Origin: Agelas oroides
Taxonomy: Eukaryota > Porifera > Demospongiae > Agelasida > Agelasidae
Assembly (NCBI GenBank): GCA_949130485.1
Contig: OX422196.1
Location: 525,001-589,000 of the forward strand
Direction: 5' to 3'
Length of the DNA stretch: 64,000 bases
Shown in pieces: positions 12,284 through 23,007 of the stretch. The translations under genes and the position numbers were made by a program. Position 1 is the stretch's first letter. The number at the start of each line of letters is the position of its first letter. The notes under the pieces are model-generated. The model saw only the letters and a program-made list of their open reading frames with translations, was not told where the DNA came from and ran no database searches.

Positions 12284-12957
12284 TTATTGTATAGAATGAT
12301 AGCTTCTTTGGAGTTCGTATGATGCACTACTAATGAGGCTCTGTCTCTCAAAGGCCTCCTGGCCAAATTCAGAATTTCCCTCCTGGTGATGGTTGCAACT
12401 AGCCTCCATTGGAGTGTGGCGTCTGAGAATAGAGGAGGTAAAGGGGATGGAGGGAGTGGAGGGAGTGGAGGGAGAAGGAGTGGCAGGAGTGGCGGGAGTG
12501 TTGCAGCGTTGCAGGGAAGGAGGTGAGGAAACACCCTGCTTGTTTCTGATTAGGAGAATTCTGCAGAGGAATAGTGTATTAACAATGAGTGTTTAAGTAT
12601 TTGCTATACTATAGGTACTTAACAACCCACATGACAAATGGTACTGGGACAACGTAGAGAATGGCCATTAGCCAGAACGACGTCCCTGCTTGCCAGCCCA
12701 TGCGCAGAGTTTGAGAGTACGTCACTGCATACACCACATAGGACACTACAGTTGCAAGCACTTGGGTGGCCGAAACAAACGAGAACAGAGCACCTGTATG
12801 TGAGAGAAAAATGGATGATAATATATGACAAAACGCAATAAACTGTCGTGTAGCTAACCTTGGTCCTCTGGCTCTACTAGTTTTGACATGATTGCTTTTG
12901 ATGCAGGAGATACCAATGCTTCCACCCCTTGAATAGCACCAACTGTTTAGTGTGTGT

Positions 12958-13033
<76 letters not shown>

Positions 13034-14519
13034 TATCCTGATTAGCTTTAGTAGTAGAAAAATCAGTACATGGTCAAGCATCCAAGGATATCCTAGCTAT
13101 GCATTATATAACCGTTCACCTGACGTAGCAGCTTACTTAGAAGAAACGATAAGATCTGGGAACAGTTTTGCTAAGTTTAGTAAACTCCTAAGATGCAACT
13201 TGATAGGCTACATTAGTAGTGATACCACTTTGTACTGGTGTACATAAAGAGGTTGCGGTGCCGTGTTACTCACCCACAAACATTTGCCAGGTCTTCACCA
13301 CAAAACCAAGACAGACATCCATTGCACAGCTGAGGCCAAGTCCGGTTAGGATAATTAGTGAATCAGGAACACCACTTGCGACCAACAAGGGTAGAAAAAT
13401 GATGAGGGTGAGTCCATGAATGAGCTCACTGGCGGCCAGGTACAGCCCTATCAAGAGCGGGCTCCACTGCAGTGGTTTGTGCAGCAGAAACAATGTCATG
13501 ACAACAACGGTACCAGTTGTGTTTATGGTAGCAACAGCCATTGTGAGGAGAGAAAACCATAACTTCCAGCGGGGATAACCTTTGCAGAAGAAAATTTGTA
13601 AACCACGTAATAGGGCTTTTGGTCCGCCATACATTTTTGGTTTTGGACGTTTGCTACGCATTTCGTTATTCTCCTCGTTTTGGTCCACTGGCTGTGGAAG
13701 AATGATTAGAACATATGGTAGTGCAGCAATTACACAACACAGAACGAGCCACGTTGGTTCTGGGAAATCACAGTTAGACCACTGTACCCACACTCCACCT
13801 ATGGACAGGCTGAGAGTTCCAGCTAGGAAAATGGTAGCTTCCAAGAGACCAAGACGCACAGTAAGCCACTTTTGGGAGCTAATGTCTGCCATGTATGCAT
13901 AGCAGACTGTTAGGATTCCAGCGACCCCTCCAGTAGTGCCTCTGACGCCAGCACTCAGCATGAAAAGATACAAGTTAAGCTCTTGGTATATAATGATGAT
14001 GCTCAGGGTGGCATGCACACAAAAGCCTACAAGGATGACAATCATGGTGGGTCTGCGGCCAAACTTGTCAGAGAGAGGGCCAAGAATGAGGGATGCAAGA
14101 ATGGACGGTAGCTGACCAACAACACTGACGAGTAAAGCCAAAATTGCAGTTGAACTCTCCACATCATCTCCTGTATGGTTGCCGGATCCGTACTCATCCA
14201 AAAACGTGGTGTTTAGGCAAATGTTTTTAGCCACATCCACAGGGTGTGCGGTCGAATTCTCCAGCGCCGATCTCCCGTACCTGTTGAAGGAGTAGAGCTC
14301 AAAAATGACGGCGAAGAGATAGGTAGCAAACATGTACAGGAAGACGACAGGTTCGACTGTGATCAGCTTGGAGCCGCAGCAAAGCCGACAGCATCGGAAA
14401 CAAGAAGTGAGGCATCTCAGCGCTTTCGATCCGGATTCATAGCGGTAGTTGATCCCAGATTGTACGGGGTACCAGTCCGACGAAGAAGAGTACAACGACT
14501 GATGAAAGTCAGTGCTCAT
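12284..14519 (-). CDS. SLC46-like major facilitator transporter 2
   Basis: Paralogue of the genes on both sides, 593 aa. Exons on the minus strand: 14519-13274, 12942-12859, 12793-12619 and 12560-12284; the phase sum is exact, and exon 2 is 84 nt as in both paralogues. Motif A is GPLSDKFGRRP. A Cys-rich cytosolic N-terminus (CLTSCFRCCRLCCG) precedes TM1 and could be acylated. Exon 3 ends with an unusual donor (TTAA/GTACCT), chosen because it alone continues the reading frame into a basic tail (ILLIRNK). The tail is Ser/Thr/Pro-rich and contains ERQSLI, the same sorting-type motif as the paralogues. Start ATG at 14519 was preferred over an upstream ATG because it leaves a short, Ser-rich N-terminus. 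Confidence 0.88.
12948..13032. repeat. (TG)n dinucleotide at a 3' splice site
   Basis: TG tract on the plus strand, reading CA in the sense of transporter 2. It ends a few bases before the acceptor of exon 2 (12942). Confidence 0.95.
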
Positions 14520-14677
14520 GGTCGTCTTCCACGCGTACTGCAAAGTTGCCGTCAATCGATCGATCAGCTGTTTACAAATTCAGCTGGTCACGCACACGCA
14601 AGGTCCCGTTAGCCACGCCCTCTCGGAATGCCAAGCGCCTCGAGGTACGCCCACTCCTCCGCAATCAGTTCTCGAAG
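14520..14677. promoter_or_regulatory. divergent promoter of transporters 2 and 3
   Basis: 158 bp between head-to-head start codons. It has GC-box/KLF-like CCACGCCC and ACGCCCAC words and an ATCGATCGATC word. It is the second divergent pair within 6 kb, so the cluster alternates orientation. Confidence 0.6.
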
Positions 14678-17203
14678 ATGGGCGACAGTTCAGGTGATCA
14701 TGTTGATGCTTCTCAGTCTAGCGAGTCGCAAGCTGTCCTATTTAGTGGGGAGGTGCACCGAAAACAACGCTCATGGAACCCCATTACACTCTGTCTGACT
14801 TTCCGAAAAAAGAAAATCATCACCGTAGAGCCCGTTCTTTTTCTCTACATGTTCGGGCTCTACCTGTTACTTTCCGTGGACGAACAGTATATTTTCAACA
14901 GGTACGGGCGGGATGAATTCCGTAACGAGCTGAACTACAGCGGTCCCTTCAACTTCTGCATGAGTACGACCTTACTCAACGCAGAAGTCGGAAGAGGCGC
15001 TGGAGACAAGGTGGAAGAAGATACGAGCTACTTGGACCTGTACGTTGGCGTAGCCGGCCAGTTGCCAGCAATATTTGCAGCTCTTTTATATGGACCTCTT
15101 TCCGACCGCATTGGGCGCAAGCCGATTATGCTGATTATTGCGCTCGCAGGCTGCTGTACTGGAGCGGTCACGTTGGTCATTATGTATCTTGATCTCTCTG
15201 TTTACCTTATCATTCCGCTAGCTGTCGTCAACGCTCTGGCAGGCAGTTTTCCGGGGATGCTCACTGCAGTATACTCGTATACTGCAGATGTGAGCTCAAA
15301 GAAATGGCTCACATTGCGGCTTGGCATTCTTGAAGCGATGATTTTCATTGGTGCAACAATCAGCTTGGCACTAGGTGGTCAGTGGCTATTAAGAACCAGC
15401 TGCTATTTTCAAGGTGCCATTTGGATGTATTTAGCATGTAATGTGGCAAACATTCTTTATGTTATTTTTTGGCTTCCCGAATCCATGTCTAAAATTCAGC
15501 GAAAAAACAGGATGAAAAATCAGCCGTCTGGATTTAGGAGTCTTGCCAGGGGGGTGAGAATCTTTGTTGTGAAGCAGTATTCGCGCTGGAGGCTTTGGTT
15601 TGCTCTTGTTAGTATGTTTTTCTTTTACATCACTGCTGTGGGAGCAACGAGCATCAATACCCTCTATCTTCTCCATGGCCCTCTGAAATGGAACCCAGGG
15701 ATCATTGGGATTTACCAGTCCATCAGCGAACTCATGCATGGTGTTTCACTCTTAGTCCTTCTCCCCTTCCTGGTTGTGATTGGCATGCCGGACCCCCTCA
15801 TCATTCTCCTGGGAATTGTGTTTGCAACTGCAATGTTCACCTCCCAAGGACTTGTACAGACCTCTACACAAATGTTTATAGGTGCACTCATTACTGTATG
15901 GTCGACATTCAGCATTTACAGCATTTTCCTCTAGTATGCATGTGACCAGGCTAGCTAATAACACTTTGTGTAGGGACTTAAAATTAGAAAATTGTGATTT
16001 AGATTTTTGGCTTTTTCTTTCAGTTGGAGTTGTTCAAGGAGGAGAAGCAATTTCTGGAGCACCACTTCGCAGTATCATGTCCAAAGCAGTTGCTGTAGCT
16101 GACCAAGGTATACAATATAGCTTCTGCTATAGACATTGTATGTCTGTGCCGTCTCTACGTATCATTGTATAGAGGGTCTGATACTGTTACTGTACATGTG
16201 TATGCACAACTGGGATAGACAGATTGTGTCCTTCTCTGCCAGGTTCTCTCTTTTCCATCATTGCTGCTGTGCAAGTGCTTGCCTCGGCTGTTGCGTCTGT
16301 CACCTTCTTCTTCCTCTATCCCTGGATGCTGGGCAACGGGTGGGCTGCAGGGACCATCTACTTCCCCATGGCCATTCTCAGTATCCTCCAAGCACCACTG
16401 ATCCTGTAAGCCTGCAACTATGCATTGTGTTTGTCAGAGTCACTAGCCATTCTCAGTATCCTCCAAGCACCACTGATCCTGTAAGCCTGCAACTATGCAT
16501 TGTGTTTGTCTGAGTCACTAGCCATTCTCAGTATCCTCCAAGCACCACTGATCCTGTAAGCCTGCAACTATGCATTGTGTTTGTCTGAGTCACTAGCCAT
16601 TCTCAGTATCCTCCAAGCACCACTGATCCTGTAAGCCTGCAACTATGCATTGTGTTTGTCTGAGTCACTAGCCATTCTCAGTATCCTCCAAGCACCACTG
16701 ATCCTGTAAGCCTGCAACTATACATTGTGTTTGTCTGAGTCACTAGCCATCGGCTGCGTTCAGCACTCATTTCTGCACTTGACTCCGCCAAATACGTACG
16801 TTGCGAAGGCCCAGCCGCGCTGTCCTCCCTGTCCTCCATTGCCAAGAAATATCCCCCCCAACTCCGTCCTCGTGAAATGCACGTTTCAAGGGTGCACGAC
16901 CACAGTATATTATATTATGCAGTCAGTTATAGCCTCAAATATGTTGCAGGCAAACTATAAAATTGCACAATATTTCTATACACACACTTACACACACCCT
17001 CCACACACAGAACATTGCTCATATTTCACAATAAGCCTGGTGCAGTTTACACACCGGAGCTACAAGATTCTGGAACTGGAGCCAAGTCTACAAACCTCAG
17101 CACTGGCGACAGAGAGAGCTTGCTGTCTCACTCCTCAAAGAGAGAGAAAGTCTATGACAGCCTCGAGACTAAAACTACCCCCCCAGCAGGGTCACATACA
17201 TAG
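14678..17203 (+). CDS. SLC46-like major facilitator transporter 3
   Basis: Third paralogue, 547 aa. Exons: 14678-15881, 16024-16107, 16243-16405 and 17011-17203; the total is divisible by three, and exons 2 and 3 match transporter 1 in length (84 and 163 nt). Motif A is GPLSDRIGRKP. The N-terminus is about 55 residues before TM1 (LFLYMFGLYLLL). The tail carries DRESLL, a textbook [DE]xxxL[LI] sorting signal. The start ATG at 14678 has a favourable context (AAGATGG). The donor of exon 3 is reiterated in a 75-bp tandem array. A canonical AATAAA lies at 17385-17390, 182 nt after the stop. Confidence 0.9.
16371..16749. repeat. 75-bp tandem repeat spanning a 5' splice site
   Basis: Five near-identical copies with a 75-bp period (unit starts near 16373, 16448, 16523, 16598 and 16673). 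Each copy contains the last 33 nt of transporter-3 exon 3, its donor (ATCCT/GTAAGC) and about 40 nt of intron. The copies are almost substitution-free, so the expansion is young. Confidence 0.97.
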
Positions 17204-17978
17204 CGTTTTAATGATCGAAAACAGAAAGATTAAATTTATCAAAGAACACTAAATTATTTGTATTGAATTTTTAGTGTGAGAACATTTTGTAGTGAATCAG
17301 TAATCAACATTGGAGTAATGTGAAATGTAAGAAAATTATCAAAAGTGAAAAGAATACAAGTAAAGAGCAAAAAGATGCAGAAGGAATAAAAACGTATATA
17401 TCTGATTGGGATCTGGATTTACAAATTGATTTAAGTGAAACATGTAAACAGGAAAATTAAGAAGCAGATAATTTGGTGGGTCATGATTTCTGTTGGAGAT
17501 AGTCCAACTGTGTCATACCTCCTGTGGAAATAGGAGAAAGAGTTGCAGTATATGGTGGCACAGCACTGAACCGACTATCTGGCAGGTTAGTCAAGTATAT
17601 TAGCACTTATTATTGCATGCAGATTTTGTGTGGTTGTCTTGCCCCTCCCCTCCTTAGGTTTCCCGAGATCCTATATAGGTGGTCGGCTTGATGTTTCTCC
17701 TTAATTGATTGACCCACAAATCCCCACTGTGAAAATACAGACTCCCTAAGGAAAACAATAAGTTACTGACCATTGACATCTCGCCAATTATCCCGTTTAG
17801 GTATCTGCTTTGCTGGGAGTAGTCACTTTCACAATCACAGTCCTCCTGTACAGGGTATAGTCATAGGCCAGGTTCCATTTAATGCACACTGTATTACACG
17901 GGGATCATAGTTATCTAAGTATACACCATATCTAAAGATATGTTTGATGGTGTAAATAACAAGAGGAAGGCAAAAAGG

Positions 17979-18045
17979 CCGTCACTGGGGAGTTAGGGCC
18001 CCTGGCTTGAGTTGTCAGTACTCTACCACCGAGCTAGCCATGACC
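17979..18045 (-). other. degenerate tRNA-like sequence (SINE head or tRNA pseudogene)
   Basis: On the minus strand the A-box-like TAGCTCGGTGGTAGAGTA is followed by a possible anticodon arm and a GGGG/CCCC T-arm-like stem. The ends GTCA and TGAC could pair. The B box is badly diverged, so this is not a functional tRNA. Confidence 0.35.
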
Positions 18046-18183
18046 TTATGGTACAAATAGTTATCATATGACCCTATCTGACAGCATTACCATATACCAA
18101 CTAGCAGCCTGCTACAATGCATGACTTGACAAGTTAAGTACGGTGACACGACATGTGCAATTCCCAAGCTATAAATAGACTTA

Positions 18184-18235
18184 TAGCCTCATTCCCAAGA
18201 CACTCCCAGATTTTATGAGTGGCTTGGGAATGAGA
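18184..18235. mobile_element. short palindromic element copy
   Basis: A 52-bp hairpin starting TAGCCTCATTCCCAAG and ending CTTGGGAATGAGA, of the same family as 6973-7063. Confidence 0.65.
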
Positions 18236-18574
18236 ATATATGCAGTACTATTGGATATACAATGACAAGGGATTATGTTGACCATGTCGGCTTATATTAA
18301 CCCCCTTGAGAATTGAACTTAAGGTACAATCCTTGTCATGTGAAACAGGACCGAGCAGAAGCTCATCACAATAATGTGTCACAAAATGAATTATGCAGGA
18401 TGGGTGTTATTAAGCAGACTGTTGAATGCATACTGTAAACTTGCGATAATACCCCCCACCCACCCAGCCCGTTTTGTACACTCCTTTGAGTCTCAAGTGG
18501 GAGAGTGTGTTTACTCAAATATACAGAACTCTTCGGAGTGTGCAGTGGTCTATTGTTATACTATCCTCCTCACA

Positions 18575-18708
<134 letters not shown>

Positions 18709-18790
18709 GGTCTAGCTCAATAGATGAACTGGCAGCTGAGAATACAGAACACCTCGGACTGTACAGGATGCCAGTCTGAAATGTTTACTA

Positions 18791-21700
18791 TCAGCCAACT
18801 GACTCCGTCATGGCACAATACCACATTTGTCGTACCCTGTAGTCAGAAGACTCATAATGGTCCGGTTGTGAGCCGGAGTAGTAGCGCTCTGAGGTGCTGA
18901 TACTGTCCTTGCTGCCGAACATCATGCTGTCGCTTCTGGTAGTTGAGGTCTCACACTCGGTGCGTCTGTGGCGATAAGCAGCAGCTATTTCTACTCCACT
19001 TGTGCCCTGGACGTGAGTAATGAAATGTATCCGCTCTCGAAGTGCTTCGTTTCTGGAGTCTACTGGACGATCCAGCATTACCGTCTGTTGAGGCTATGTG
19101 GTGTGTGTGTATGGTATGTTTATGTGAGGGAAGATGGTGGAGGGAGGGAGGGGAAGAGGGGGAGAGGGGGAGAGGGAGGGAGGGGAAGAGGGGGAGAGGG
19201 GGAGAGGGGGAGAGGGGGAGAGGGGGAGAGGGGGAGAGGGAGAGAGGGGGAGAGGGGGAGAGGGGGAGAGGGGGAGAGGGGGAGAGGGGGAGAGGGGGAG
19301 AGGGGGAGAGGGGGAGAGGGGGAGAGGGGGAGAGGGGGAGAGGGGGAGAGGGAGAGAGGGAGAAGGGAAGAGGGGAAGAGGGGGAGAGGGGGAGAGGGAG
19401 AGAGGGAGGGAGGAAGGGAGGGAGGGAGAGGGGGAGGGTGAGAGGAGGAGAGGAGAGGGGATGATAGGGATGGTAGAGAGAGTGGAAAAGAGAGAAGCTG
19501 AGGACCCTACCTGGCTGAGATCTGTCTCTGTGTGCATGTCCTCATGTGCACGAGGGTCCAGCTCTGTTGTCATGATGACAGGATCAACTGTAGTCACACG
19601 ATCCAGAGTATTCTCCGCCTGTTCAGGAATCACTGACAATCGATGGCTCACAGGTTCATGATGAGGTACAAAGACAATATTGGGATCATTCTGAGTAGTG
19701 CCCTGTGAGCAGGAGGGGTGGCAGACACGAGGGAGGAGGGGTGGCAGACACGAGGGAGGAGGGGTGGAGACACGAGGGAGGAGGGGTGGCAGACACGAGG
19801 GGAGTGGAGGATAAGGAGAAGTAGTGATTTGTAAAGCATGTTGTTTTGTATAGCCTTCTCCTTCTCTCTCTTACCTGTGACCCATCCTCGGATTGTTCAG
19901 ACTCGCTGCTGCCGTGTGGTGACCTGCCCCCGACACGCCAGTTGCGAGAGTGTGTTGGTTGGGCCTGCCTCCCTCCCTGTACCGGCTTCTGATTGGTCAC
20001 CTTGCTCCAGAGCTGCCCTGCCTGTCCCTTCAACCAAAGGAAATAGCCCGAGATGTTCTCCCGCTCTCGGATGAGGTAGATAAAGTAGCTGATGATCCCA
20101 AGCAGAGAAACCACGATTGAGAAGAAAGCCGGAACATTGAGGAAACCAGTCCCATTGGCATAGGTCCCAGCAAGGACAAGAAAGGAGACGTCCTGTAGGA
20201 CAGAATGAAACAAAATCAAACGGTCCTATGGGACAAGGTGCATCAAATCAAACGGTCCTATGGGACAAGGTGCATCAAATCAAACGGTCCTATAGGACAA
20301 GGTGCATCAAATCAAACGGTCCTATAGGACAAGGTGCATCAAATCAAACGGTCCTATAGGACAAGGTGAAGAAAATCAAACGGTCCTATGGGGCAAAAAC
20401 CTGAACGTAGTGTCCCTACCTGTACAACCAGCTGGCCAAGTTGGCCATAAAACTGAGCAGTCTTGTTCCTATCAATCCAGACCCTGCGGACTTTCATGGC
20501 TTCCCACTCTGAAGGAACAAGCGGCAAGATTACTCTTAAAGAACCTCATGACCTGTTCCTTCACAACACTCACTGTGGATCCTGTAGACATTGATGCACT
20601 GGTACATGTGTGTAACTCCACCCACAGCGATGGCTAGCGACACAAAGAGAGCCCCGAATGCCCACACACAGGTGACACAGCAAGTCGTAGTGGCATCCAG
20701 GCAGTGCCGCGTATGGAAGTATTCATCACGTTTGATGTAAACCACCAACCAGAGGTTGATTGAGATACTGAGGACGAGCCAGAATAGAGCTCTCAGCTGA
20801 CGAATAATGGCGCTGGTGAGGTGAAATTTGGCACTCCGGTTTGCTTTCTTGTCGAGGTCGATGAACCGGCTTGCAAGGAGGAAGGAAAGCAGAGCAGTGA
20901 GGAACGACGTGATGAGGAGGAGGAGTAGCGAGATCCAGTAGATGTCCATACCAGGAACGACATCATCGCAAACAGCGGAGGCAAACCGGTCATATTTATC
21001 GGCTAGAGAGACGCAAAACCCAGTTTTACACTGAAGTGTGTGTCTGGCAGACGTTGTGTAGTTTGTCAAGGCATTGTTTACTTGGACAGCTGCTGAGACC
21101 ACTAGGGAGGGAGGACAGAAGGATAGTTGTCAAACTTCTCTGATTCCCTGACTGCCCAAGATGGCAGCGAGCCCTCCAACTCACATTCTCTGTGTGAGGC
21201 AGTGATAGTCTCCACCTTTATGGAGCTCTCAAGGTCAGCTGTCTGGTTTAGCAGCCGTCCACTTCTGCTGTCTGCCAGAGTGGTTTGTAGATAGCTGGCA
21301 CTGAAGTGAATGGAGGGGAGTACACTCTGTGTGGGAGGAAGGCATATGGGAATGGGAGTACGGAGAGCAGGAGTATGGGAATGGGAGTGTGAGGAGCAGG
21401 AGTATGGGAATGGGAGTACGGGGAACAGGAGTATGGGAATGGGAGTGTGAGGAGTGGGAGTATGGGAATGGGAGTGTGGGAATGAAAGTGTGGGTGGGAA
21501 TGGGAGTGTGGGAATGAAAGCGTGGGTGGGAATGGGAGTGTGGGAATGAAAGTGTGGGTGGGAATGGGAGTGTGGGAATGAAAGCGTGGGTGGGAAGGGT
21601 CAAAGCCTCAAATCATGTTCTGGCTCAGCCACGACCAAAGGGTCCTTCCTATCCAGTTGAAGTTGTGCTCACCTCAACTGCAGCAGTGTAGTTCTGCAAA

Positions 21701-22959
21701 GGTCCCAACGCCTGCTCCACAAGAGAGGAGATATTGGTGTGTGCTTCCAACCCTGGCAACGAAGCAGCTGCCACTCTCTATAGGAAAAGAAGATATACAC
21801 CAGAGCAATAGCATCACCTAATACTATTCATTAACCACACCCACCAACTATGCCCTTGGCCACACCTATCAACAACACTCATCTACTAACCATTGCCATT
21901 AGGAGATTGACCAGACTGTCCATTCCTGCAAACCCCTCCTGGAAGAGAGCATCTGCTGAGAGGGAGGTGAAGTTGTCCCACAGCACATGGAGGGAGGACA
22001 CATTGTGCTGCAGGTGCAGCTGGCTCTTAGTGGTGGGAGGGAAGAGAGACAGGTCTCCAACAGTCTGTGAGATAGACTTCATGTCCGTAATGTAGCCAGT
22101 CTAGGAGGGAGGGAGGGGAGGGAGGGAGGGAGGGAGGGAGGGAGGGAGGGAGGGGAGGGAGGGAGGGAGGGAGGGAGGGAGGGAGGGAGGGAGGGAGGGA
22201 GGGAGGGAGGGAGGGAGGGAGGGAGGGAGGGGGGAGGAAGTGTTAAAATGTCTCCAAAGGATTCTTTGGGGGGCAAGTTAAGTAGGAATGTTCACAAACG
22301 TTCACCATTCTGGCAGCATCCACTGTAATAATTCCCGTCAAATTGTGTCTGGTTGCTAGCTGTAGCACCACAAACAATGACTCGTTTCTATGGCAACCGT
22401 CCAAGACCAGCTGTAAGGTGAGGGGGTGGAGTGGGTCTTGTAGTACCATCCTCCCCAGTGGGTACTCTCCCCTCCATGTACGCTTGTCATCAATCACGTG
22501 TTCCACAATGGAAGAGAAGTCATTCTGGGGACCACACCCCCTTCCCATCACCCCTGCCATACTGATAAAGTAGCCAACGGTAATGGCGCAAACGACACAT
22601 ACTCCACAGAATCCAATGGCAAGCCTGAAGGGTGAAGAATAGAAGGAAGGGGAGAGGGTGAGAGGAAAGGAGGAGAAGAGGGATGGAGTGGGGAAAGAAA
22701 GGGAAGTGAGGGAGAGAGAATACAAGATGGCAGCAGTGGCTGCAACTCACTTTTTGGTCATAGTGCCAGCCTGGTGGGCTCCCTCAATGTAGGGTGTGTC
22801 CTCCCCATAACGGTAGATGGCCACCACATTGTACAGTCCCCTCGTCATGGCAACCAGCAGACACAACATCGCTAACAAGATGCAGAGCGCAAAGGTCACG
22901 GTCAGGGAGGAGCGAAACCAGTCCCAGTTTTGTAGTTGTCTGAAACATTAAAATCAATT

Positions 22960-23007
<48 letters not shown>

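Noticed and set aside
13266..14555. Upstream ATG (MTATLQYAWK…) as start of transporter 2
   Set aside because: It would extend into the divergent promoter; the ATG at 14519 gives an N-terminus comparable to the paralogues.
20574..21101. Prominin C-terminal extension as a separate gene
   Set aside because: TM5 of prominin and the extra helices are encoded in one uninterrupted exon, and downstream exons join in phase.
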